A stretch of DNA of 64,000 nucleotides from Pseudorhodoferax sp032153935 (GCF_964253035.1 NZ_CAXUQL020000001.1:3720001-3784000), one strand, 5' to 3'. Shown: positions 50,304 to 59,292, counted from the first letter of the stretch. A program made the numbers and translations. Notes: generated by a model not told the origin, from the sequence alone.

Positions 50304-51941
50304 ATGCCCAACATCATGTTGCACGATGAAGAAGCCCGCCTGGCCCTGGGCCGCGGGGTGGCCAAGCTGGCACGGGCCGTGCGCGGCACGCTGGGGCCGC
50401 GCGGCATGAACGCTATCATCGACCGGCCGATCGGCACGCCGCTGATCTCGCGCGACGGCGTCAGCATCGCGGCCGAGATCGAGCTGGAGGACCCGTTCGA
50501 GAACATGGGCGCACAGGTGCTGCGCGAGGTGTCCAGGCAGACCAACGAAGTCGCCGGCGACGGCACGACCACAGCCACCGTGCTGGCCGATGCGCTGGTG
50601 CAGGGCGGCCTGGCCTGCCTGGCCAAGGGCGCCAACCCGGTCGAGCTGGTGCAGGGGCTGGAGCTGGCGGTGGAGGAGGCGATCGCCTTGCTCAAGCGCA
50701 GCGCGACGCCGCTGGCCGGCGGCGATGAGCTGCGGGCGGTGGCGGTGGTGGCCGCCAACGACGAGGCCACCGGCCACCTGGTGGCGCAGGCACTGGAGCG
50801 TGTCGGCGCCGACGGCATCGTCGACGTGGACTACGGCAGCACCGTCGAGACCCTGCTGGAGGTGGTCGACGGCATGGCCTTCGACCGCGGCTACCTGTCG
50901 CACCACATGATCACCGAGGTCGAGAAGATGCAGGTGGTGCTGGAGCAGCCGCTGATCCTGCTGACCGACCAGCGCCTGCAGACGCAGGAGGAGGTGGCCG
51001 CGCTGCTGGCGCTGGCGGGCGAGGCCAAGCGCCCGCTGCTGGTCATCGCCGACGAGGTGGCGCCGGCCTGCGTGGTGAGCCTGCTGGCCTGGCGCGACAA
51101 GACGGGGGTTGCGGTGGCGGCCATCCATCCGCCCGAGTACGGGCACTGGCGCAAGGCCATGCTGGAGGATCTGGCGATCCTGACCGGCGGGCGGGTGATC
51201 GCGCGCGACCTGGGCGGCACACTGGCCGCTGTGCAGCTGCGCGACCTGGGCAGCGCGCGCCAGGTGCGCATCTCGTCCAACCAGACGGTGGTGACGCAGG
51301 GCGGCGGCGATCCGGCGCTGATGGCGGCGCGGCGCCAGCAGGTGGCGCGCCAGTACGAGCTGGCGCCGCAGAACGTGGAGCGCGACAAGCTCAAGGAGCG
51401 GTTGTCCAAGCTGTCCGGCGGCACGGCGGTGCTGATGGCCGGCGGTGCCACGCCGGTGGAGCAGAAGCGGCGGCTGCACCTGATCGAGGACGCCATCCAC
51501 GCGGCGCGCGCGGCCATCGCCGAGGGTGTGGTGCCCGGCGGCGGGCTGGCCTTGCTGCGCACCTCGGCCCAGCTCGGCCCCTTGCTCGACCGCACCAGCG
51601 GCCATGCGCAGGAGGGCGTGCGGCTGCTGCAGCGCGCGCTGCAGCAGCCCATGCACCACATCGCGGCCAACTGCGGGCTGGACGGCCAGGCCATGGCCCG
51701 CAAGGCGCTGGGCTCTGCGCCCGGCGTCGGGCTGGATGCGCGCAACGGGGCTTTCGTCGACCTGGCGGCCGCGGGCATCATCGATCCGGTCAAGGTCAGC
51801 TACAGCGCGGTGCGCAACGCGGCGTCGGTGGCGTGCCTGATCCTGACCACGCAGACGCTGATCGCCAAGAAGCCGGAGTACACCGACCCCACCGCCGGGC
51901 CGGCGCTGGGCGGCGGCGCCGAACTGCTGGGGCGGGCATGA
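50304..51941 (+). CDS. prmG: Dedicated GroEL-like chaperonin (PrmG/MimG)
   Basis: A 545-aa group I chaperonin homologue. ATP-site blocks RGTLGPRGMNAIID, GDGTTTATVLADAL and VVPGGGLALL are kept; the apical domain is divergent and the GGM-repeat tail of housekeeping GroEL is absent (ends GGAELLGRA). Relatives in mycobacterial mim and Methylocella prm clusters are required for folding the hydroxylase alpha subunit. No groES gene is adjacent, so it must borrow the housekeeping GroES or act without it. RBS ACGGAGA. Confidence 0.9.
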   Translation: MPNIMLHDEEARLALGRGVAKLARAVRGTLGPRGMNAIIDRPIGTPLISRDGVSIAAEIELEDPFENMGAQVLREVSRQTNEVAGDGTTTATVLADALVQGGLACLAKGANPVELVQGLELAVEEAIALLKRSATPLAGGDELRAVAVVAANDEATGHLVAQALERVGADGIVDVDYGSTVETLLEVVDGMAFDRGYLSHHMITEVEKMQVVLEQPLILLTDQRLQTQEEVAALLALAGEAKRPLLVIADEVAPACVVSLLAWRDKTGVAVAAIHPPEYGHWRKAMLEDLAILTGGRVIARDLGGTLAAVQLRDLGSARQVRISSNQTVVTQGGGDPALMAARRQQVARQYELAPQNVERDKLKERLSKLSGGTAVLMAGGATPVEQKRRLHLIEDAIHAARAAIAEGVVPGGGLALLRTSAQLGPLLDRTSGHAQEGVRLLQRALQQPMHHIAANCGLDGQAMARKALGSAPGVGLDARNGAFVDLAAAGIIDPVKVSYSAVRNAASVACLILTTQTLIAKKPEYTDPTAGPALGGGAELLGRA

Positions 51942-52033
51942 AGTCGCGGGCCCGCCGCCTGCTGGGGGCGCTGATCACGGGCAGCGGGCTGGTGCTGCTG
52001 TGCGAGCGGCTCTACCTGCAGTGGCTGGCATGA
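51938..52033 (+). CDS. 31-aa membrane micropeptide
   Basis: A tiny gene whose ATG overlaps the chaperonin stop (ATGA at 51938-51941) and whose TGA overlaps the NRAMP start (ATGA at 52030-52033). Double start-stop overlap is strong evidence for translation. The product has a basic N-terminus (MKSRARRLLGA) and one hydrophobic helix (LITGSGLVLLCERLYLQWLA) with a single Cys and a Glu inside it. Likely inserted in the inner membrane, N-in. It may be a subunit or regulator of the NRAMP transporter; no family is known to me. Confidence 0.65.
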   Translation: MKSRARRLLGALITGSGLVLLCERLYLQWLA

Positions 52034-53436
52034 CCGGCCTGGAACACAGCGTCGACATGCGCCACCATGTCGGCGGCCGCTGGCGCGTGTGGGGCTTCGT
52101 CGGCCCCGCCGCCATGGTCAGCGTGGGCTACATGGACCCCGGCAACTGGGCCACCGACCTGGAAGGTGGCGCCCGCTTCGGCTACCAGCTGCTGTGGGTG
52201 CTGGTGGCGTCCAACCTGATGGCCATGGTGTTGCAGACGCTGGCCGCGCGGCTGGGCATCGCTGCCCGGCTGGACCTGGCGCAGGCATGCCGCGCCTACT
52301 ACGCGCGGCCGGTGGCGCTGGCGCTGTGGGGGCTGTGCGAGATCGCGATCATCGCCTGTGACCTGGCCGAACTGCTGGGCAGCGCGATCGCGCTGAACCT
52401 GCTGTTCGGCATCCCGCTGGCCTGGGGCGCATTGATCACGGGGCTGGACGTGATGCTGATCCTGGCGTTGCAGCACTTCGGCGTGCGCAAGCTGGAGGCG
52501 TTCGTCGGCGTGCTGGTGCTGACCATCGGCGCCTGCATGGGCGTGGAGATGGTGCTGGCGCGGCCGGTCTGGTCCGACGTGGCCGGTGGGCTGGTGCCAC
52601 GGATCGACGGTGCCAGCCTGTTCGTGGCCATCGGCATCCTGGGCGCCACGGTGATGCCGCACAACCTGTACCTGCATTCCTCGCTGGTGCAGACGCGGCT
52701 GATCGACCGCACCGACCGCGGCAGGCGGGAGGCCATGCGCTACAACTTCCTGGACACGGCGCTGGCGCTGAACATCGCGCTGTGCATCAACGCCTCGATC
52801 CTGGTGCTGTCGGCCTCGACCTTCTTCGCCCACGGCATCGAGGTGACCGAGCTGCGCCAGGCGCACGAGCTGCTCACGCCGCTGCTGGGCACCACGCTGG
52901 GCGCGACGGCGTTCGCCGTGGCCTTGCTGGCGGCGGGGCAGAGCTCCACGATCACCGGCACACTGGCCGGCCAGGTCGTGATGGAGGGCTTCGTGCGCCT
53001 GCGCATGAGCCCTCTCAAGCGGCGGCTGCTGACGCGCGCGCTGGCCATCGTGCCGGCCGTGGCCGTGCTGTTCCACTCGGGCGAGTCCGGCGTGCTGCAG
53101 CTGCTGATCTTCAGCCAGGTGGTGCTGAGCCTGCAGCTGCCGTTCGCCATCGTGCCGCTGATCCGCTTCACCAGCGCGCCCGCCATCATGGGCGCCTTTG
53201 CCAACCCGGACTGGCTGCGTCGCCTGGCGTGGGCGGCGGCGGCCGTGATCGTCGCGCTGAACCTGTGGTTACTGCTCCAGGCGTGGTCGGCGCTGGCTGC
53301 GGGAGACGGCATGGGCGCCGTGCTGGCCGGCGCGGTGGCGCTTGCCTGTGTCCTCTTGCTGGGCTGGACCGTGCTGGCGCCGTTGCGCAGCGGGCCGGCG
53401 CTGGCGCGGCCGGGCGACTCGGTGGAGAATCGTTAG
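52030..53436 (+). CDS. NRAMP-family divalent metal (Mn2+/Fe2+) transporter
   Basis: A 468-aa inner-membrane transporter with about eleven hydrophobic segments. The metal-binding TM1 motif is YMDPGNWATDL and the TM6 motif VMPHNLYLHSS, both canonical. GGQSSTITGTLAGQ (TM8 region) is also typical. Start at the ATGA shared with the micropeptide. Proton-coupled Fe or Mn import inside a diiron-monooxygenase operon suggests co-induced iron supply. It is not mntH by context, lacking any Mur/MntR-like neighbour. Confidence 0.9.
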   Translation: MTGLEHSVDMRHHVGGRWRVWGFVGPAAMVSVGYMDPGNWATDLEGGARFGYQLLWVLVASNLMAMVLQTLAARLGIAARLDLAQACRAYYARPVALALWGLCEIAIIACDLAELLGSAIALNLLFGIPLAWGALITGLDVMLILALQHFGVRKLEAFVGVLVLTIGACMGVEMVLARPVWSDVAGGLVPRIDGASLFVAIGILGATVMPHNLYLHSSLVQTRLIDRTDRGRREAMRYNFLDTALALNIALCINASILVLSASTFFAHGIEVTELRQAHELLTPLLGTTLGATAFAVALLAAGQSSTITGTLAGQVVMEGFVRLRMSPLKRRLLTRALAIVPAVAVLFHSGESGVLQLLIFSQVVLSLQLPFAIVPLIRFTSAPAIMGAFANPDWLRRLAWAAAAVIVALNLWLLLQAWSALAAGDGMGAVLAGAVALACVLLLGWTVLAPLRSGPALARPGDSVENR

Positions 53437-53540
53437 CTTTCCAGAAGAACGCGCGGCGAGCCAGGCACCCCACACGGTGGCTCGTCGATCCAGCGATGGC
53501 GGCGCGCCCATGGGCACCGCACACCGTGATGGAGGAGACG

Positions 53541-55580
53541 ATGAACGATCCCGATGAAGATGGCCGCCAGGCACCGGCGGCAGCGGACGCGCGCCGCCTC
53601 GGTCTGGCACGGCAGGACCTGCCCAGCGAGCAGCAGACGATGGACGCCTGGGAGCGGCTGATCACCGGTGAGGCGCTCGCGCCCATGGCCGTGTCGAATG
53701 TCGTGCTGGCTTCCTGGCAGCGCTGCATGCGTTCCAGTGTGGAGCCGCGTGCGCGTTCCGCCCCGCTGGCGGCCGGCGGCGTTGCGCTGGAGCGGCTGCG
53801 CCGCCAGAACCAGGACATGATGTGGGCCGCCCAGGGCCTGTTCGTCGCGTCGTCCCATCTGCTGTCGAATTCCGGCTCCATCATGTTGCTGACGGATCCG
53901 CACGGCGTGGTGCTGGACGTGGCCGGCGACATGCGCACGCTGGACGCTGCACGGGCCATCCACCTCGTGGAGGGCGCCAACTGGCACGAGGGGGTGGTGG
54001 GCACCAACGGCATCGGCACGGCACTCGCGACGCGGCAGCCCGTGATCGTGCACGCGGCGGAGCATTTCTGCGAAGGCATCAAGCACTGGACCTGCGCCGC
54101 GGCGCCGGTCTACCGGCCCGATACGGACCAGATCGTCGGCGTGGTGGACATCTCGGGCCCGCCGTCGACCTACCAGCGCAGCAACCTGGCGCTGGCGCTG
54201 GCCGCCGCACGGCAGATCGAGGCCGTGCTGGCCGAACGCGCCAGCCGCGACCACGTCCATCTGCTGGAAGCTTCGCTGCGGTTCGCCAGCCGCAGCGAGG
54301 TTTCGGCGATGGTCGTGCTGGACAGCCATGGCGTGGTGATCCACATCCGGGACGCCCTGCCGGGCCTGAGCCTGCGCCTGGGCGAGCGCTTGCCGGGCAT
54401 GGGCGCCGGGCTGGACAAGCCGGTCGACGAGTGGCACCGCTACCTGCCCGCCGAATTGCGCCCCGACTGGCTGCATCCGGTGCACACCGACGGCCGCGCC
54501 ATCGGCGCCCTGCTGGTGGTGCCCAGCCGCAGCCGAAGGCCCACCGCCCCTGCCGGTGCGCAGCCGGACCACGCGCCCAGGGCCACGCGCCAGGGATTCG
54601 GGGCGCTGCTGGGCGACAGTCCGGCCATGCGCACCGCCGTCGACCGGGCCCAGCAACTGGCCGGCAGGCGTGTCGCCGTGCTGATCCAGGGCGAGACGGG
54701 CGTCGGCAAGGAACTGTTCGCGCGTGCCATCCACGGCGACGAGGCCGGCAGCGGGCCGCTCGTGATGTTCAACTGCGGCGCGACGACGAAGGAGCTGATC
54801 GGCAGCGAGTTGTTCGGCCATGTGCGCGGCGCCTACACCGGCGCCACGAACGAAGGCCGGGCCGGGCGCTTCGAGCTGGCGCACGGCGGCACGTTGTGCC
54901 TGGACGAGATCGGCGAGCTGCCGCTGGAACTGCAGCCGGTGCTGCTGCGGGCGCTGGAGGAAGGGGTCGTGTCGCGGCTGGGCGAGGCCAAGGAGCGCGC
55001 GGTGAATGTGCGCCTGATCGCGATGACCAACCGCGACCTGCTCCAGGAGGTGGCGGCCGGGCGTTTTCGCCGCGACCTGTACCACCGCATCAGCGTCACC
55101 TCGATCCGGGTGCCGCCGCTGCGCGAGCGTGTGGCCGATGTCGAGTTGCTCACGCGGGAGTTCAACCGCCGGCTGGCCGAGCGGCACGGCATCGCGCCGC
55201 GCCGGTTCGGCCCGGACGTGATGGCCTGTCTGAACGCCTATGCCTGGCCCGGAAATGTGCGCGAACTGCGCAACGTGGTGGAGAGCCTGCTGCTGACATC
55301 GGAGGCGGAGTGCGTGCTGTGCAACGAGTTGCCGCAAGAGCTGCTGTCGTCCATCGGCAAGGCCGCGGGCGCGGCACCACTGGACTGCGCCAGCAGCCTG
55401 GAAGACACGGAGCGCCAGGCCATCGCGCAGGCTGTGAAGAATGCGCGCGGCAACTTGACGCAGGCCGCCCGCACGCTGCAGGTCTCGCGCAGCACCCTGT
55501 ACCGCAAGGTCGAGCGCTACCAGCTGGGCGGACTCGTGCAGCACGCGCATCCATCGGACCCGGGCGCCGACGGGATGTAG
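53541..55580 (+). CDS. prmR: Sigma-54-dependent activator of the monooxygenase cluster (AcoR/MimR/PrmR type)
   Basis: A 679-aa enhancer-binding protein. An N-terminal GAF-type sensor (GANWHEGVVGTNGIGTALA, EHFCEGIKHWTCAAAPVY) as in AcoR; AAA+ domain with Walker A GETGVGKELFARAIH, the sigma-54 contact GAYTGA and Walker B LCLDEIGEL; C-terminal Fis-type HTH (NLTQAARTLQVSRSTLYRKV). ATG 53541 after GGAGGAG. It ends the cluster, like prmR in Methylocella and mimR in mycobacteria. Targets inferred: the sigma-54 candidates at 39335 and 44054. No PAS or receiver domain, so it likely senses a small ligand directly. Confidence 0.92.
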   Translation: MNDPDEDGRQAPAAADARRLGLARQDLPSEQQTMDAWERLITGEALAPMAVSNVVLASWQRCMRSSVEPRARSAPLAAGGVALERLRRQNQDMMWAAQGLFVASSHLLSNSGSIMLLTDPHGVVLDVAGDMRTLDAARAIHLVEGANWHEGVVGTNGIGTALATRQPVIVHAAEHFCEGIKHWTCAAAPVYRPDTDQIVGVVDISGPPSTYQRSNLALALAAARQIEAVLAERASRDHVHLLEASLRFASRSEVSAMVVLDSHGVVIHIRDALPGLSLRLGERLPGMGAGLDKPVDEWHRYLPAELRPDWLHPVHTDGRAIGALLVVPSRSRRPTAPAGAQPDHAPRATRQGFGALLGDSPAMRTAVDRAQQLAGRRVAVLIQGETGVGKELFARAIHGDEAGSGPLVMFNCGATTKELIGSELFGHVRGAYTGATNEGRAGRFELAHGGTLCLDEIGELPLELQPVLLRALEEGVVSRLGEAKERAVNVRLIAMTNRDLLQEVAAGRFRRDLYHRISVTSIRVPPLRERVADVELLTREFNRRLAERHGIAPRRFGPDVMACLNAYAWPGNVRELRNVVESLLLTSEAECVLCNELPQELLSSIGKAAGAAPLDCASSLEDTERQAIAQAVKNARGNLTQAARTLQVSRSTLYRKVERYQLGGLVQHAHPSDPGADGM

Positions 55581-55692
55581 GCGCGGCGGCTGGTGCACAC
55601 TGCGCGGTTCGGGATGCCAGGAGCCGGCCGCGCCTGAAGGTGCGGCATGGCCTGGATCCACCGCAACACGACGCATCGACAAGGACCACCGC

Positions 55693-56676
55693 ATGACCAC
55701 CAGACGCGCGCTGATGACGACGGCCGCTGCCATGGCCGCCACCGGCCTGCTGCCACAGAACGCCGCAGCGCAGGCCTTCCCCGGCAAACCGCTCAAGCTC
55801 GTCGTGCCCAACGCGGCCGGCGGCGCGGCCGACCTCACGGCGCGCACCGTGGGCCAGAAGCTGGCCGATGCGCTGGGCCAGCCCGTGGTCATCGACAACC
55901 GGCCCAGCGCGGGCGGCATCGTGGCCGGTGAGGCGGTTGCGCGTTCGCCGGCCGATGGCCACACGCTGCTGCTGGTGTCCAGCGGCACGGCCGTCAGTGC
56001 GGCGCTGTTCAAGTCGCTGCCGTTCGACACGCAGAAGGACTTCGCGCCGGTCTCGATGCTGGCCACATTCGACCTAGGCATCGTCGTCGCGCAGGACAAC
56101 CGCTTCAAGACGCTGGCCGAGCTCGTGGCCTACGCCAAGGCCAACCCCGGCAAGCTCAACATCGGCACGCCGCAGATCGGCACCACGCAGAACCTGGCGG
56201 CCGAGCTGTTCAAGAGCACGGCCGGCATCGACGCGCAGATCGTGCCCTTCAACGGCACGCCGCCCGTGATCACGGCCGTGCGCGGCGGCCAGCTCGACGC
56301 CATGCTGGACATCCTGGGGCCGCTGATGTCGCAGATCAGCGGCAAGGCCCTGCGGCCGCTGGCTGTGCTGGGCGCCAAACGCACGGCGCTGCTGCCGGAC
56401 ACGCCTGCCGCGCGCGAGACGGGCGGCAGCCTCGCGAACTTCGACGTCGCGTCCTGGAACGGCCTGGCGGTGCCGGCCGCCACGCCCAAGGATGTGGTCG
56501 CGCGGCTCAGCAAGGAGACCAACGCCGCGCTCGCACTGCCCGACGTCAAGCAAAAGCTGCTGGACCTGAGCCTCATCGCGCAGGGCAGCACGCCCGAGCA
56601 GCTGGCCGGCCAGCTGGACCGAGAGATCAAGCGCTGGGGCGAGGTCATCGTCCGCGCCAACATTCCCAAGCAATGA
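55693..56676 (+). CDS. Bug/TctC-family periplasmic solute receptor
   Basis: A 327-aa secreted receptor with a twin-arginine-like leader (MTTRRALMTTAAAMAATGLL, cleavage after AAAQA). Core marks: FPGKPLKLVVPNAAGGAADLTAR, GQPVVIDNRPSAGGIVAGEA, SLPFDTQKDFAPVSMLATFD. It overlaps the GNAT gene by ATGA. No TctAB genes nearby. Confidence 0.88.
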   Translation: MTTRRALMTTAAAMAATGLLPQNAAAQAFPGKPLKLVVPNAAGGAADLTARTVGQKLADALGQPVVIDNRPSAGGIVAGEAVARSPADGHTLLLVSSGTAVSAALFKSLPFDTQKDFAPVSMLATFDLGIVVAQDNRFKTLAELVAYAKANPGKLNIGTPQIGTTQNLAAELFKSTAGIDAQIVPFNGTPPVITAVRGGQLDAMLDILGPLMSQISGKALRPLAVLGAKRTALLPDTPAARETGGSLANFDVASWNGLAVPAATPKDVVARLSKETNAALALPDVKQKLLDLSLIAQGSTPEQLAGQLDREIKRWGEVIVRANIPKQ

Positions 56677-57152
56677 GCATTTCCATCCGCGACGCAGGCC
56701 GTGACGACACGGCGCTGATCCTGCATTTCATCCGTGAACTGGCGATCTACGAGAAGGCCGAAGACCAGGTCGAGGCCACGCCCGAGACCCTGGCCGCGAG
56801 CCTGTTCGGCCCTGGCAGCCCTTCGCGCGCGCTGATCTGCGAGCAGGACGGCCAGGCCGTCGGCTTTGCCGTCTACTTCTTCAACTACTCGACCTGGCAG
56901 GCCAGGAAAGGCCTGTACCTCGAAGACCTGTTCGTGCTGCCCGCGGCGCGCGGCCAGGGCGCCGGCAAGCGGCTTCTGCAGCACCTGGCCGGCATTGCCG
57001 TGGCCCAGGGCTGCGGCCGCTTCGAATGGAGCGTGCTGGACTGGAACCAGCCCGCCATCGATTTCTACGAGTCCATCGGCGCCAGGCCGCAAAGCGAGTG
57101 GGTGCGCTACCGTCTGCACGGGCAGGCGCTGCGCGACTTCGCGGCCGGGTGA
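56673..57152 (+). CDS. GNAT-family N-acetyltransferase
   Basis: A 159-aa acetyltransferase. Motif A is LYLEDLFVLPAARGQGAGKR, the acetyl-CoA loop (R/Q-x-x-G-x-G). FIRELAIYEKAEDQVEATPE and WNQPAIDFYESIGARPQSEW place it with diamine/thialysine-type acetyltransferases (SSAT-like). Substrate unproven. Start ATGA with the Bug receptor, end GTGA with DUF418. Confidence 0.87.
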   Translation: MSISIRDAGRDDTALILHFIRELAIYEKAEDQVEATPETLAASLFGPGSPSRALICEQDGQAVGFAVYFFNYSTWQARKGLYLEDLFVLPAARGQGAGKRLLQHLAGIAVAQGCGRFEWSVLDWNQPAIDFYESIGARPQSEWVRYRLHGQALRDFAAG

Positions 57153-58255
57153 GCGCTTCGAACGCCCGCGCGCAGCTGCCCGACGCGCTGCGTGCCATTG
57201 CGATGGTGTCGGTGCTTGCCGTGAACGCCATCGGCTACGCCGTTGCGCCCTGGGGCCCGGTGCTCGGTGTGCGCACACCGTCCGACAGCGCCTGGGCCGC
57301 CGCGGCCCAGGGCCTGGTGGCCGCGCTGCTGCAGGGCAAGGGCGTGGCCATGCTGTCCTTCGTGTTCGGCATGTCGCTGTGGCTGGCCAGCCGAAGGCGC
57401 GACCGGCAAGAGGCCTTGCAACGCGGCCTGGTGCGCAACCGCCGCCTGCTCGGGCTGGGCATCGTGCACGGCGTCTTCGTCTACTTCGGCGACATCCTGA
57501 CGCTCTACGCGCTGGTCGGCAGGCTGCTGCTGCGCCGCCTGCACCTGCCCTGGCGCGCGTTGCGCCGGCATCTGCGGTGGGCATTGGCCTGGGCCTTGGC
57601 GACCAAGCTGGTGTGGTGGCTGGCGCTGGTGGGCCTGGCCGCCGATCCCGACATGGCAGAGGTGCCGTCGTTTGCATCGGTCCAGGGGTACTGGCCGTTC
57701 TGGCGACTCAACGCCGGCTCCTATGCCTTCGGCCTGGCCGCGAGCCTGCTCATGGCAGGGGCCGTGACCTATCTGTGCATGGCCTGCGGCGTGGCCGCGG
57801 CGCGCCTGCGGCTGCTCACCCACCGCCGCTGGCGGGCGCCGCTGCGCCGCTTCCTGTCGTACGCCGGCCCGCCCTTGCTGCTGCTGGGCGGCGCTTACGG
57901 CTGGGGCTGTGCCCTCACGGGTCCGACGGACGCCTGGCGCCCGTGGATCGATGCGCTCGGCGATGCGGTTGCCATCCCGATGGCGGCCTGTTACGTGGCC
58001 GCACTGTCTCTTGCTGCCCATGGGGGCAGCGCGCGCTGGTGCAGCTGGTTCAGTCCGCTCGGGCAGCGCACGCTGAGCCTGTACATCGGTCACAGCCTGC
58101 TCTGCGTGGCCCTGTTCTCCGGCGCGGGATGGGCGATCTCCGTCGGCACGCTGCAGACCGTGCTGCTCTACCTGGGGCTGTGGTTGCTTGCAGGGGTTGC
58201 GGCCAGGCACAGCCGCCGCCGCTGGCCGCTGGAGGCCTGGATGGCGCGCCGATGA
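57149..58255 (+). CDS. DUF418-family membrane protein
   Basis: A 368-aa protein with about eight to nine hydrophobic segments. FVFGMSLWLASRRR, RRLLGLGIVHGVFVYFGDIL, and the C-terminal SPLGQRTLSLYIGHSLLCVALF match the DUF418 (YeiB-like) family, related to membrane acyltransferases. GTG start in the GTGA overlap with the acetyltransferase. Function unknown; coupling to a GNAT could mean a shared acetylation task. Confidence 0.82.
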   Translation: MSASNARAQLPDALRAIAMVSVLAVNAIGYAVAPWGPVLGVRTPSDSAWAAAAQGLVAALLQGKGVAMLSFVFGMSLWLASRRRDRQEALQRGLVRNRRLLGLGIVHGVFVYFGDILTLYALVGRLLLRRLHLPWRALRRHLRWALAWALATKLVWWLALVGLAADPDMAEVPSFASVQGYWPFWRLNAGSYAFGLAASLLMAGAVTYLCMACGVAAARLRLLTHRRWRAPLRRFLSYAGPPLLLLGGAYGWGCALTGPTDAWRPWIDALGDAVAIPMAACYVAALSLAAHGGSARWCSWFSPLGQRTLSLYIGHSLLCVALFSGAGWAISVGTLQTVLLYLGLWLLAGVAARHSRRRWPLEAWMARR

Positions 58256-58256
58256 T

Positions 58257-59198
58257 TCAGAGCGGCGTGGACATCGCCCGGCCCGCGAAGAAGGCCTCCA
58301 GGTTGCTCAGCACCAGCGTGACCGAACCCTGGATCGCCTCGGGCGAGCGGCCTGCGATGTGCGGCGTGATGACCACGTTGGCGATGTCCAGCAGCTCCGC
58401 GGGCGGCTGGGGCTCGCTCTCGTAGACGTCGATGCCGGCCGAGGCGATGCGTCCTTCGCGCAGGGCCGCAGCCAGCGCGGCCGTGTCGACCACGCTGCCG
58501 CGCGCGATGTTGACCAGCGTGCCCTGGGGGCCGAGGGCCTGCAGCACTTCGGCATTGACCAGGTGCTTGGTGTCGGCGCCGCCCGGCGTGGCCACGACCA
58601 GGTAGTCGGCCCATTCGGCCAGCGCGCGCACGTTGTCGAAGTAGGTGTGCGGCAGTTCGGGCTTGGCGCTGCGGCTGTGGTAGCCCACGGCCATGTCGAA
58701 GCCGGCCGCACGCTTGGCGATCTGCTTGCCGATGTCGCCCATGCCCAACAGGCCGAGGCGCTTGCCGCTCACGGTGGGCGTGTAGACGCTGAGCTGGTCG
58801 CGCCACAGGCCGCGGCGCACGCCCACGTCCATCTGCACGATGCCGCGCACGGCCGCCAGCAGCAGGCCGAAGGCGTGGTCGGCCACGCAGGTGGCGTTGG
58901 AGCCTGCGGCGTTGGCCACGGCGATGCCGCGCGACTTGGCCGCGGCCACGTCGACGAGCTCGTAGCCCACGCCCAGCGTGTGCACCACTTCCAGTGCCGG
59001 CAGCGCGGCGATCTCCAGTGCGGTGAGGCCGATGGTGCCGATGGTCAGCACGGCGCGGATGCGCGCGCCATGCGCGGCGATGGCCTGGGCGCGGCGCGCG
59101 TCGTCACCGGCCTCGATCACGTCGAAGCGGTCACGGAACTGTTGCATGTACTCGGCTTGCAAGGGGCACAGCACGAGCAGGGGGATGGCGGATGGCAT
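58257..59198 (-). CDS. D-isomer-specific 2-hydroxyacid dehydrogenase
   Basis: A 313-aa NAD(P)-dependent enzyme acting on glyoxylate, hydroxypyruvate or similar. Dinucleotide motif LGLLGMGDIGKQIAKRA with SRS after the second strand (NADP-leaning), catalytic Arg in NIARGSVVD, Glu in IDVYESEPQP and His in NVVITPHIAGRS. Start at 59198 gives the normal length; the frame continues upstream without support. Convergent with DUF418, 1-bp gap. Confidence 0.88.
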   Translation of the reverse strand: MPSAIPLLVLCPLQAEYMQQFRDRFDVIEAGDDARRAQAIAAHGARIRAVLTIGTIGLTALEIAALPALEVVHTLGVGYELVDVAAAKSRGIAVANAAGSNATCVADHAFGLLLAAVRGIVQMDVGVRRGLWRDQLSVYTPTVSGKRLGLLGMGDIGKQIAKRAAGFDMAVGYHSRSAKPELPHTYFDNVRALAEWADYLVVATPGGADTKHLVNAEVLQALGPQGTLVNIARGSVVDTAALAAALREGRIASAGIDVYESEPQPPAELLDIANVVITPHIAGRSPEAIQGSVTLVLSNLEAFFAGRAMSTPL

Positions 59199-59292
59199 CG
59201 GTGACAGGGATGGAGCTCTGGAAGCGGGCCAGTCTATCCGCCGCGTCGGCGCGCGTTGGCGGCCGCGGCCTGCAGGAACGGCCGCTGCCGCT

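Noticed and set aside
50304..51941. Housekeeping groEL
   Set aside because: No groES partner, no GGM tail, divergent apical domain and a place in the monooxygenase operon argue for the dedicated paralogue.
52030..53436. Housekeeping mntH
   Set aside because: Motifs fit any NRAMP; the ATGA coupling to monooxygenase accessory genes makes a cluster-specific role more likely than general manganese uptake.
53437..53540. Sigma-54 or other promoter for the activator gene
   Set aside because: The 104-bp gap has no GG-N10-GC element with good flanks and no clear -35/-10 pair; only the ribosome binding site is convincing.
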